A stretch of DNA of 64,000 nucleotides, taken from assembly GCA_963738615.1 (NCBI GenBank), contig CAVTXI010000019.1, positions 496,001 to 560,000 on the forward strand. The letters are read 5' to 3'. The notes beneath the pieces are model-generated. The model did not search any database, was not told where the DNA came from, and saw only the letters and a program-made list of their open reading frames with translations. This document shows, one piece after another, positions 11,650 through 19,121 of this stretch. The stretch's first letter is position 1. The number at the start of each line of letters is the position of its first letter. The stretch comes from CAVTWY01 sp963738615. GTDB taxonomy: Bacteria > Pseudomonadota > Gammaproteobacteria > Burkholderiales > Burkholderiaceae_C. The translations under genes and the position numbers were made by a program.

Positions 11650-12015
11650 TGGGACCACTTGGTTATCAATGGCCAAGGCATCGACAAGCTGAACCTGCCA
11701 TTCATCAGCGACGCGTCCGGAAACGTCGCGGGTGTCGTCTCGAAGGATCCGGTTCCCTTCACACCGGCGAAGCTGCCGGTGCCCACGGCACGGCGTAGTC
11801 GCCCCGGCTCTGTCCGGGGCCGCGCGCGTTGCCGGTGAAGCGCGCGGTGATCGTCGAGCCGTCCTCGAAGGTGTAGGTGCTGTAGCCGGAGTACGGCCCG
11901 GTGCCCTTGCTTTGATCCCGGCTGTAGACGAAGTCCTTCGACGCGACCCGGCCGTCCACAAGTAAGCAACGCAGTGCGCCTTGCCGACGCCGATGCTTTT
12001 AGAGAGTTTCTGCAT
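11650..12015 (-). pseudogene. Broken small beta-barrel-like protein gene upstream of the Bug receptor
   Basis: A start ATG at 12013-12015 with GAGGG upstream gives MQKLSKSIGVGKAHCVAYL. After a frameshift near 11955 the frame reads DFVYSRDQSKGTGPYSGYST, then TFEDGSTITARFTG, and after another near 11785 reads VGTGSFAGVKGTGSFET. The GTGxFxGxxGxGxF pattern resembles small extracytoplasmic or lipocalin-like barrels (DUF3224 or allene-oxide-cyclase type). At least two indels are needed and the C-terminus is unclear. It could be a real gene with sequence errors or a decaying one. Confidence 0.45.
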
Positions 12016-12082
12016 GCCTCGCCCTCGTAGAACTTTCGTTGCGACCGATGGATAGAAACTTCGCCCCAGACCTCACCCCCGA

Positions 12083-13246
12083 CTAGGCCCATTCTCCGCG
12101 AGCCCACCTGATGATGTTGACAAAACCAACTCCGCCGGAAGCACAAGACAGTATCTCGGTGCCGGCGACCGTGTCATCTCGCTGGACTCCGCTATGGACA
12201 CCGACGGCTCTAACGTCGCCGTTAAACCATGCGAACAGCGGAGAGCCGCTTGCACCGCTGGCTTCGTCCGCGTCACTCTCGACCTGAGTCGTGTCGTAGG
12301 TGTCGCCGTTGAGGTCGATGTCATCGCCGTCGTCGTCGTCTCGGACGCTGATCCCGGTCTCGCGCGAGAGTGCCCAAAGGCTTCGGTCATGGGGGTAGCC
12401 GCACATGGTCCAGACCGCCATATCCTCCCAGTCCGAGTTGTAGCTGGTCGCCCCGAAGTAGCCGAGGTCATCGCCGATCGGGTCGTACAGTTCGCCCGCC
12501 ATAAAATCGTTGCCGGCATCGGAGTGCCACCATCGCGCGCTACGGACGTAGGTCACATACCCCATGCCGAATACCGATCGCCCACCCCAGCACGCGGGAA
12601 TCACCTGGATCCGCCAAGCATGCGCAGAGATATTCGGATGTGCATGGCCGGAGGTCATTAGTGTGCGTCGACCGACGAGGAAACCCGTGGCGTGGCGGCG
12701 ATCACTCCACGGCCCCCCGGGCCGGCTTTGAGACTCGATGTGCAATTTACATATTGCCGAGTACGGATACGCATCAGGATAGACGAAATGCCGTGACTCT
12801 CCGTTGATGAGAGTGGCATGTGGCTCCTCGCTGAGCAGCATCTTTCCGCCGCCTGCGAGCCGGCCGACCTCGCGCTTCACGGACGAAGTAATCTTCGGGT
12901 GATACGCGACTGGGAACCCGCGTGGTACGTAGGGGTCGACCCTGGTATGCGAGCGGCTCCGAGCCTGCGTTGACGTCACAGTCTCTCCCTCGAGGAGACT
13001 TTGGAGCGGCAGTCCGAAGTTGATCGTCGCTGCGGTGGTGAGTTCGAAAGCACCTTCGACCAACGACGACTGGGTCAGTTCGACGGTGTCCTTGCCTCCT
13101 CGTCCGCTGTCGAGCCAGAACGACCGTGACGAAAGAGTCGCCTTACCGAAAGGTCGACTGTCGTCCGAGGGAAGGATGTTGTCGAGAGCCAGTAACTCGG
13201 CCTGCGACATCGGAGCAACGTACTCGCGATCAGTTTCCTGGTCCAT
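12083..13246 (-). CDS. Trypsin-like (V8/glutamyl endopeptidase-type) serine protease
   Basis: Predicted serine protease of 387 residues. The catalytic triad is visible in order: His in GRRTLMTSGHA (preceded by ATGFLVG), Asp in SDWEDMAVW, and Ser in EASGASGSPLF. These match chymotrypsin-fold V8-like enzymes. An N-terminal region of about 165 residues precedes the protease domain and could be a propeptide or binding region. There is no evident signal peptide. The ATG at 13244-13246 has GGAGG at good spacing. The upstream region (13260-13330) is markedly more AT-rich than its surroundings and contains a 7-bp inverted repeat taaccat/atggtta (13273-13279, 13307-13313) and a -10-like GATAAT on the minus strand. 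The substrate is unknown. The local AT-rich composition suggests acquisition by transfer. Confidence 0.85.
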   Translation of the reverse strand: MDQETDREYVAPMSQAELLALDNILPSDDSRPFGKATLSSRSFWLDSGRGGKDTVELTQSSLVEGAFELTTAATINFGLPLQSLLEGETVTSTQARSRSHTRVDPYVPRGFPVAYHPKITSSVKREVGRLAGGGKMLLSEEPHATLINGESRHFVYPDAYPYSAICKLHIESQSRPGGPWSDRRHATGFLVGRRTLMTSGHAHPNISAHAWRIQVIPACWGGRSVFGMGYVTYVRSARWWHSDAGNDFMAGELYDPIGDDLGYFGATSYNSDWEDMAVWTMCGYPHDRSLWALSRETGISVRDDDDGDDIDLNGDTYDTTQVESDADEASGASGSPLFAWFNGDVRAVGVHSGVQRDDTVAGTEILSCASGGVGFVNIIRWARGEWA

Positions 13247-13310
13247 CTAACGTCCTCCCGGTTCATTGATAGTAACCATTATCTTGCTCCGCTTACCAGA
13301 ATGAATATGG

Positions 13311-13637
13311 TTATGAAATCGAGTGAAATATATCGCCCTGAACGACGGGCGCGCAGTGCGTGCCGATCACCACGGACTTCAACGCGCCGATCGCGGCGGC
13401 CCACTGCTCGGCTGTCGCCGCCGGTCCATCGGGACTGCCGGCGCGCCACGCGCGCCGATCCAGGCGAACCGACACCGTCATCCAGCTTGTCGACATCGAA
13501 GCGCTGATACAGCGCGGGCGGCGTGCCGTCCGCGACCTGGGCGCTCGCCGCGGTTGCGACCCACGCGGTGACGCGGCCACGGCGAGACGTCGCGCTGCCC
13601 CGAGCCGTCGTTCGTTGCGACCTGTGTGTTCGTTCAT
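13311..13637 (-). CDS. Short ORF A, paralogous start to short ORF B; unknown function
   Basis: Reading frame of 108 codons starting at ATG 13635-13637 with AGGAGTGCCTC directly upstream. The first 20 codons (MNEHTGRNERRLGAARRLAV) match short ORF B in 12 of 20 positions, and the leader sequence is nearly identical. The middle is Arg-rich and may be out of frame: another frame gives AWVATAASAQVADG, which looks like a signal-peptide cleavage region. The end reads ALKSVVIGTHCAPVVQGDIF. I do not recognise a family. Together with ORF B it fills most of the gap between the protease and the LuxR gene. Confidence 0.4.
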   Translation of the reverse strand: MNEHTGRNERRLGAARRLAVAASPRGSQPRRAPRSRTARRPRCISASMSTSWMTVSVRLDRRAWRAGSPDGPAATAEQWAAAIGALKSVVIGTHCAPVVQGDIFHSIS

Positions 13638-13693
13638 GAGGCACTCCTGGTTGCTGATGCTTGTCCAAGGCTCCTGCTGCCGACATGGCAACG

Positions 13694-13843
13694 TCAGCCT
13701 AGGAGCCGGCGTCGTGCGCGCCTATCGCGCCTTCGCGTCACGGCATCACGCGAATGCGCGAGCCGATGCGCTGTTGCGGCGCGGACGGCGAGGCTTCGCG
13801 TGGTGCCGAGCCGTTGCTCGCGGCGACCCGCGCGATCGTTCAT
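13694..13843 (-). CDS. Short ORF B (49 codons), paralogous to the start of ORF A; unknown function
   Basis: It begins at ATG 13841-13843 preceded by the same AGGAGTGCCTC leader as ORF A and reads MNDRAGRREQRLGTTRSLAV, then becomes Arg-rich and stops at 13694. It may be a truncated copy of ORF A or one of two small peptide genes in tandem. Nothing known could be recognised. The rest of 13247-14189 outside these two frames shows only the repeat at 13887-13943 and no other convincing gene. Confidence 0.35.
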   Translation of the reverse strand: MNDRAGRREQRLGTTRSLAVRAATAHRLAHSRDAVTRRRDRRARRRLLG

Positions 13844-13886
13844 GAGGCACTCCTGATTGCTGCCGACCACGAGTCTTGGCTGCACG

Positions 13887-13943
13887 GTCGGCAGGCGCAT
13901 CGCCCACGAGTCGCACGCGACTTGCGACCTTGGTCGCAGTGAC
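13887..13943 (+). repeat. Direct repeat copy 1 flanking the LuxR gene (degenerate sigma-54-like element)
   Basis: About 55 bp with roughly 85% identity by eye to 15276-15330 on the other side of the LuxR gene. Shared blocks include GGCAGGC, CATCGC, CACGA, GCACGCG, then CTTGCGACCTTGGTCG and GTGAC. The centre holds the inverted repeat GCGACC-TT-GGTCGC. In this copy the -24 GG of a sigma-54 promoter is CG, so promoter activity is less likely than in copy 2. Confidence 0.6.
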
Positions 13944-14189
13944 GCTGCGGGCGTGCGGCGCCGTGAGGCCATGCGGGTGTTGCTGTTCTTGCCCCATCAA
14001 AGCGCGATCGCGGAGCCGGCGCCTCACCCCGCGGGATAGGTCGGCCGCGCAGTCATCATCAACATTGATGAAGCGCCGCGGGCCGCGCTCACCCACGCGA
14101 GCGAATCAGCGCAAGATCGAGCGAACACGCGCGCAGGTGCGCGCCTCGTGCCCGCTCTGTCCCTCTCCTGCCACCAGGACGCCTCGACC

Positions 14190-15273
14190 ATGAACCACGC
14201 AGCCGTTGTCGCCAGGGCCGAGTCCCGTTTGCGCCAGCTGTGCTGCCTTGGCCTGCCGGGACCGACGGTCGCACCGATGTTGTTCCGCGAGCTGAACGAA
14301 GTGGTGCCGTTCGAGACCTGCTTCCACATGTGGATCGGTACCGACGGGCCGATCGACGCCTACTTCAACACGCCGGAGGCAGGCCCGTGCTTCGCGCTGT
14401 ACAAGGACAGCTTCTTCGGCACGCGCGAAGCCGAGGTGTGGTCGACGACGGCCGAGGCGGCCCGCACCGAGGTCGGACCGCATCACGTTTACGAGGTGCT
14501 GCGCCTGTCGAAGACCGCGTACGAGCGCCATCCGATCTACAACGAGATCGTGCGGCCGTGCGGCGCCGACGTATTCGTCCGCCTGATGGTGCGCGACGGC
14601 GACGCGCCGGTGGGCTCGTTCCAGGTGGCCCGCCGCGCGCACGACCGCGACTTCGGGGCTGACGACCTGGGGGTCCTGCGGCGGCTCGAGCCGTTCATCG
14701 CACATGCGCTGCGCTCGCGCAAAGCCCTGGCAACGGTGGAGAGCTGCGACGCGGATCGCGCGATCGTCGTCGTCGGTGCCGATGGCGGCATCCGCTGGCG
14801 CTCGTCGCAGGCCGACCGCCTTCTTTCGCTGGCGCACGGCCACGCGGCGGCGTCGGCGACGCTGCCTGCCGGTCTTCTCGACGCGGTCCGCGCGCTCGTC
14901 GCCGTCGCTGATGCGCGGCCCGACGCACACGCGCCCAACTGGCGCTGCGACAACGCCTGGGGCAGCTTTGTCGCGCGCGCCTACTGGCTCGAGCCGTCGC
15001 AGCCGGCGGACTCGCTGATCGGCATCGAGATCGAGCGCCGCGTGCCGCTGCCACTGCGCCTGTACGAGGCGCTGCGCGACGTCGCGCTGCCCGAACGGCA
15101 AGCCGAAGTGGGCCTGCTGCTGGCGCTGGGGCGCACGCACGAGCAGATCGCCGGCGACCTTCACGTGTCGCGCAATACCGTCGTCTATCACCGGCGGCAG
15201 ATCTACAACCGGCTTGGCGTGGATTCGTGTCGAAGGTCTGCGCGACCGATTGCTGGCATCGCCCCGGCATTGA
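14190..15273 (+). CDS. LuxR-family helix-turn-helix transcriptional regulator (one frameshift near the end)
   Basis: About 360 residues. The N-terminal region (1-180) looks like a sensing domain without a recognised motif. The C-terminal LuxR-type HTH reads LPERQAEVGLLLALGRTHEQ, then IAGDLHVSRNTVVYHRRQ, and ends IYNRLGVDS. Directly after this the frame slips near 15229: the other frame continues VEGLRDRLLASPRH and stops at 15271-15273, which is the normal end of such proteins, so one indel is likely. I chose ATG 14190 (MNHAAVVARAESRL); a GTG 42 nt upstream is possible. The gene lies between two direct repeats and upstream of a sigma-54-like promoter. The targets are unknown. Confidence 0.85.
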
Positions 15274-15296
15274 CCGGGCAGGCACATCGCTCACGA

Positions 15297-15313
15297 TTGG
15301 CACGCGGCTTGCG
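15297..15313 (+). promoter_or_regulatory. Candidate sigma-54 (-24/-12) promoter
   Basis: TTGGCACGCGGCTTGC has GG at 15299-15300 and GC at 15311-15312 with exactly 10 bases between, and matches most of the YTGGCACGrNNNTTGCW consensus. The start would fall near 15324, just at the 26-bp repeat, and transcription would run towards the toxin-antitoxin gene at 15466. It lies in direct-repeat copy 2 (15276-15330). No sigma-54 activator gene is in the window. Confidence 0.5.
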
Positions 15314-15325
15314 ACCTTGGTCGTC

Positions 15326-15351
15326 GTGACACCGCGGTGACACGCGCCTAG
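15326..15351 (+). repeat. 26-bp direct repeat, left copy
   Basis: Identical to 20553-20578. It begins GTGACACCGCGGTGACAC and ends CGCGCCTAG, and contains the perfect palindrome CACCGCGGTG. The similarity extends more weakly on both sides (GGCT, GCGAC and GGTC on the left; GCTTCACGG on the right). It marks the left edge of the accessory segment carrying the toxin-antitoxin genes. Confidence 0.85.
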
Positions 15352-15383
15352 CCTGGGAACCTCGAGCGCTTCACGGGCGGCAA

Positions 15384-15448
15384 GCCGTGAACGCAGCGGC
15401 GAGCGGCTGAGATCGCGTTAAAAGAATGCGGTTGTATTTTTAACGCTC
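15384..15448 (+). promoter_or_regulatory. Candidate AbiE promoter/operator with 9-bp inverted repeat, copy 1
   Basis: Contains the perfect inverted repeat GCGTTAAAA (15415-15423) / TTTTAACGC (15438-15446) just 20 bp before the antitoxin-toxin gene. An almost identical 66-bp block is found at 18201-18267. AbiEi-type antitoxins are known to bind inverted repeats in their own promoter, so this is the likely autoregulation site. The AT-rich core could also supply a -10 element. Confidence 0.6.
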
Positions 15449-15465
15449 AGAAGGCACACTCGGCC

Positions 15466-17291
15466 ATGCAATCCCAGCGCTCGAGCGCCAACGCCAGGCG
15501 CAAAACCAGACCGAGTGCGAAGGGGCGTCGTCTCGCGTCGAACCGTGGCGATGCGACTTCGCAGCCGCTGCCCAGCATCGCCCAGCAGATCAGTCGGCGC
15601 ATCGCCAAGGCCGGCAAAGCCAACCCAGCGCGCGTGCACACCCCGTTCGACTTTCTCGATCTGGGTTCGCCCCACAGCGTCGGCATGGCGCTTTTGCGCC
15701 TGGTTCGCAGCGGTGCCCTGCGCCGCCTGGCGCGCGGCCTCTACGACGTGCCTCGACAGCATCCACTGCTCGGTGAACTGCAACCGACTGCCGACGAGAT
15801 CGCGCGAGCGCTGTCGCGCCGCGACGGCACCTCGGTGCAGCCGGCGCAAGCCATGGCGGCGAACCTGTTGAGCCTGTCGGAACAGGTGCCCACGCGTGCC
15901 GTCTATGAAACCGATGGCCCGAGCCGCACCGTGAAAGCCGGCGCGCTGACCGTCCAACTGAAGCATCGATCGCCACGCCAGGTGCGCAGCGCCGGCTCGA
16001 TGAGCAACCTTGTCTTCGCCGCGCTGCGCAGCGTCGGCAAGGCCAACGTCAACGAAGCCCGGGTGGCCCACCTGCGCAAGACGCTGTCGGCGAAGGATCG
16101 CGCGGCCTTGCTGAAAGACCTGCCGCTGGCACCCGCCTGGATGCACCCGCACCTGCGATTCATCGCGGCACCCGAACAGCGATTCACGCCGGCAACGAAG
16201 GCGGTGCCGCAACGCAAGCTCGCAGCTCGACGACACCCGCCGATGAAGCCCTTCGCGACCTTGCCGCCTGCCGAACGGGCGCTGATCATCAACGAAGCCG
16301 CCGCCCGCCTGGGGCTGGTGCCGCTGATCGTGGAGAAGGACTTCTGGGTCTGCTGGACGCTCGGTCGCATCTTCGAGGTCGAGGCCGTCGCCCCGCACGT
16401 CGTCTTCAAAGGCGGCACCTCGCTGTCGAAGGTGTTCGGCGCGATCCAACGCTTCTCCGAAGACATCGACCTGGCCGTCGCACCGCAAGCGCTCGGCTTC
16501 ATGGCGGCAGAACTCGACGAAGCGCCTTCGGCCAGCCAACGCCGCAAGCGCGTACAAGCGCTCGAAGCCGAGTGCGAGCGATGCGTGTCGGAGCGCTTTC
16601 GTCCAGCGCTCGAAGCAGCCATTGCGGCCAGGCTCGGTGCTCCGCGGCACGCGAACGCTTGGCTGCGATACGAGATCGATGCACTGGCCGGCACGCCGAA
16701 CCTGCTGTTCACTTACCCGTCAGCGCTCGAGCAGACCGGCGGCTACATCGCCAAGCAGGTCAAGCTCGAGTTCGGCGCTCTGACCGACCAGCAACCCACC
16801 GGAACGCACGGCGTCGCGGCCCTGCTGGTGCAGACACCAGGCGTTGATCTGACGAGCGCCTACGACGATCTTCGGGCGGACGTTGTGGCGCTCGAGATCA
16901 CGCGCACGTTCTGGGAGAAGGCGACGATCCTGCACGCCGAGCACCATCGGCCGCCGGAACTGCCGATTCGTGACCGATTCGCGCGCCACTACGCTGACTT
17001 CGAAGCCCTGTGGCGCCACCCGAGCCGCGCCGACGCGCTGGCCAGGCTCGATCTGCTCGACGATGTGGTGCGACACAAGGGCCGCTTCTTCGCGTCGGCC
17101 TGGACCCACTACGAAACCGCCAGGCTGGGGACGTTCAGGCTCGTACCACCGCCGTCGCACCATGCTGCCTTGGCGCGGGACCATGCGACGATGATGCCGA
17201 TGTCATCTGAGCCCCGATCGAGTTCGGTGTCATGTTGCAGCGCCTGCAAGCTGCGGAGCAGCAGCTCAACGATGGGGAGCTTGCTTGCTGA
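15466..17291 (+). CDS. Fused AbiEi-like antitoxin (DUF6088) and AbiEii nucleotidyltransferase toxin (frameshift at the C-terminus)
   Basis: One continuous frame carries two proteins normally encoded separately. Residues 1-259 are a DUF6088/AbiEi-like antitoxin with a winged-helix region (SIAQQISRRIAKAG, LLRLVRSGALRRLARGLYDV). Residue 260 onward (MKPFATLPPAERALIINEAA, ATG at 16243) is the AbiEii toxin with the nucleotidyltransferase motif FKGGTSLSKV and SEDIDLAV and the later FWEKATILHAEHHR. Stand-alone toxins start at just this Met. Near 17213, in a run of four C, the frame slips; the alternative frame gives the normal end FGVMLQRLQAAEQQLNDGEL with a stop at 17289-17291, while the unslipped frame runs on to 17325. 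The family acts as a type IV phage-abortive toxin-antitoxin system. Confidence 0.85.
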
Positions 17292-17415
17292 GGCTCTCGC
17301 GAGAAATCCGGTGAAGACAAACTGATATACCGACGCGCGTTCCCACGCGCATGCCCCCAACCGGCGCCGCGACAACGCGTGGGCCTGTGACACCGGCCGC
17401 CGTGCAAGATTTGGC

Positions 17416-17443
17416 TTGTCACCTATTCCTAACTTGGTATATT
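17416..17443 (+). promoter_or_regulatory. Sigma-70 promoter of the HigB/HigA pair
   Basis: TTGTCA (17416-17421) and TATATT (17438-17443) are spaced by 16 bp, the best -35/-10 pair in this region. The predicted start is at about 17450, next to the GTG at 17451, so the toxin mRNA could be leaderless. Confidence 0.6.
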
Positions 17444-17450
17444 TCTTGCC

Positions 17451-17831
17451 GTGACTGAACCGCTGCCCGGCATAAAGCGTGAGAAGGCTCTGCATTGGGT
17501 CGGGTCCGCGAAGAAGGACTACCTGGACTTCCCGGTGGAGGTTCAGTCGGAGATGGGCTACGCGCTCGGCTTGGCGCAGCTGGGGGCCAAGCATCCGCAC
17601 GCCAAGCCGTGGAAAGGTGAAGGCCCCGGCGTCCTGGAACTCGTCGAGGATCATCTCGGCGACACCTACCGGGCGGTCTACACGCTGCGCTTCGCGAGGG
17701 TGGTCTATGTCCTGCACGCCTTCCAGAAGAAGTCGAAGTCAGGCATCAAGACGCCGCAGGAAGACGTGAAGTTGATTGGGCAACGCTTGAAACGAGCGCA
17801 ACAGGACTACGAGAGCAAGGGGGCACCATGA
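17451..17831 (+). CDS. HigB-like toxin of the RelE/ParE superfamily (phage Gp49-like)
   Basis: Protein of 126 residues with the Gp49/HigB pattern: WVGSAKKDYLDFPVEVQSEM, GYALGLAQLGAKH, the strand TYRAVYTLRFARVVYVLHAF, then QKKSKSGIKTPQEDVKLIGQ and a C-terminal helix. Family members are ribosome-dependent mRNA endonucleases neutralised by the antitoxin encoded next. The gene starts with GTG and overlaps the antitoxin gene by 4 nt (ATGA at 17828), the usual toxin-first HigBA order. There is no Shine-Dalgarno sequence in front of the GTG. Confidence 0.88.
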   Translation: MTEPLPGIKREKALHWVGSAKKDYLDFPVEVQSEMGYALGLAQLGAKHPHAKPWKGEGPGVLELVEDHLGDTYRAVYTLRFARVVYVLHAFQKKSKSGIKTPQEDVKLIGQRLKRAQQDYESKGAP

Positions 17832-18166
17832 GCACGAAACCGGACATCGCGATCATCCGCGGCACGACGAACGTGTTCGCCGACCTCGGCTATCCCGACG
17901 CGGCGGAGCGCCAGACCAAAACGCGCCTGGCGCTTGCCGTCAACAACCTGCTGAAGGGCCGCAAGCTCAAGCAGCGTGAGGCCGCCGAGCTGCTGCACAT
18001 TCCACAGCCGAAGGTCTCGGCCCTGAAGAACTATCGGCTCGATCAGTTCTCGGTCGAACGCCTGCTGGCGTTCCTGACCGCCTTGAACCAGGACGTGGAA
18101 ATCATGATCCGGCCACGCCAGACAACCAAGGGTGCTGGGCAGATTTCTGTCTCTGCGGTGCAATAG
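17828..18166 (+). CDS. HigA-like antitoxin, XRE-family helix-turn-helix protein
   Basis: Product of 112 residues with a central HTH: LKQREAAELLHIPQPKVSAL, followed by FSVERLLAFLTALNQDVEIM. This is the XRE/HTH_37-like domain typical of antitoxins paired with Gp49-type toxins. It should neutralise the toxin and repress the operon through the upstream promoter. Start and toxin stop overlap as ATGA. Confidence 0.9.
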   Translation: MSTKPDIAIIRGTTNVFADLGYPDAAERQTKTRLALAVNNLLKGRKLKQREAAELLHIPQPKVSALKNYRLDQFSVERLLAFLTALNQDVEIMIRPRQTTKGAGQISVSAVQ

Positions 18167-18200
18167 CGTGGCCGGCTGGAAACGTCGGGGGGCGTGCCGA

Positions 18201-18267
18201 GCCGTGAACGCACAGCGATGCGAGGCTGAGATCGCGTTAAAAGAAGATGGTTGAATTTTTAGCGCTC
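18201..18267 (+). repeat. Second copy of the AbiE promoter/operator block
   Basis: Nearly identical to 15384-15448, sharing GCCGTGAACGCA and GGCTGAGATCGCGTTAAAAG and the inverted repeat GCGTTAAAA (18234-18242) / TTTTAGCGC (18257-18265, one mismatch). No toxin-antitoxin gene follows it. The two copies bracket 2.8 kb containing the AbiE fusion and the HigBA pair. It could be a duplicated operator, a relic of a lost AbiE gene, or a recombination site. Confidence 0.7.
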
Positions 18268-18311
18268 GTTGACCGAGGGCGCGTCGCTTCAGGACATGAC
18301 GGACGAGCGGT

Positions 18312-18872
18312 TCAGTGCGGTGGCGCGAGTCGCGCCATGCTTTCAAAGGCGCTCGGCCGCTGCCGCCTGTTCCACGCCGCGATCACCGCCTGAACGTTCG
18401 CTTCGACAGCTTGCGTCGAGTCGACGTCCAGGTCGTAGGCGCAAGAGACATGTGCGTTGTGGAAGTCGGCTCGCGCTTCACCGATCCTGCGGTCGCCTCG
18501 CGCCTGTTCCCGGCGCTCGAGCTCCTCGAGCGGGCAGTGCAAGCCGACGAAGAACACGTCGATGTGCGCCAGCAGGTTCAGCAGCCGGAGCAGCCACTCT
18601 TCGGTCTCGACGATGTGTTCGACGATGAGGTTGTTGCCTGCGTCTGCGAGCGCGGGCAGGCAGCGGTGAAAGCCCTCGAAGAACTGAGGCCGAAGATCGT
18701 TCCAGGCAAACACGCCACTGCGGATGCGTTGCGCCGGCAGCACGTGGGCAGCCTGTAGGTGGTCGATCGAGAAATGCCAAAACGGCTGCGCGATCGTGGC
18801 TTGCAGCGAACGAGCGAGCGTCGACTTGCCGGAGCTGGAGGCTCCGTTCAGGAAGATGATCTTGCCGGACAT
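18312..18872 (-). CDS. Chloramphenicol phosphotransferase-like P-loop kinase
   Basis: Protein of 186 residues starting MSGKIIFLNGASSSGKST, with the Walker A motif GASSSGKST at residues 10-18. DAGNNLIVEHIVETEEW and a later VGLHCPLEELERREQARGDR match the chloramphenicol 3-O-phosphotransferase-like family. The real substrate need not be chloramphenicol; many relatives are uncharacterised small-molecule kinases. It lies on the minus strand inside the repeat-bounded segment, divergent from the FAD monooxygenase gene. No clear Shine-Dalgarno sequence is seen. The 18873-19065 stretch upstream holds no convincing gene. Confidence 0.85.
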   Translation of the reverse strand: MSGKIIFLNGASSSGKSTLARSLQATIAQPFWHFSIDHLQAAHVLPAQRIRSGVFAWNDLRPQFFEGFHRCLPALADAGNNLIVEHIVETEEWLLRLLNLLAHIDVFFVGLHCPLEELERREQARGDRRIGEARADFHNAHVSCAYDLDVDSTQAVEANVQAVIAAWNRRQRPSAFESMARLAPPH

Positions 18873-19075
18873 GCCTGTGCGCTCGCCGAAGCCAGAGATC
18901 GACTGTACCGATCACGCACGAGGCAGCGGCCCTGCACGCTGCAACGAGCCTCGAGTCAATCGGCTGGATAGGCAACCCGTGTTGGGCCGCCAGAGCGCGC
19001 CGCAAGCGACCGAGGTCGCAGCCCGCCTCACCCATCAGTCGCTGGCGCGCCAACCACATGCGGCCTAGATTGAAT

Positions 19076-19113
19076 GTTTCGTTCACGTCGTTCACGTGAA
19101 CGTTTCGTTCGCG
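19076..19113 (+). promoter_or_regulatory. Palindromic operator in front of the FAD monooxygenase gene
   Basis: The perfect 14-bp palindrome CGTTCACGTGAACG (19089-19102) is flanked by two direct copies of GTTTCGTTCRCG (19076-19087 and 19102-19113). A -10-like TAGATT (19066-19071) lies just upstream, so a bound regulator would block transcription. The layout resembles TetR-family operators, but no TetR gene is visible next to it. Confidence 0.5.
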
Positions 19114-19121
19114 AGGTCGCC

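Noticed and set aside
18478..19095. Minus-strand frame upstream of and overlapping the P-loop kinase
   Set aside because: Mostly an out-of-frame reading of the kinase gene; the novel start segment shows no recognisable fold and could not be confirmed as the missing TetR regulator.
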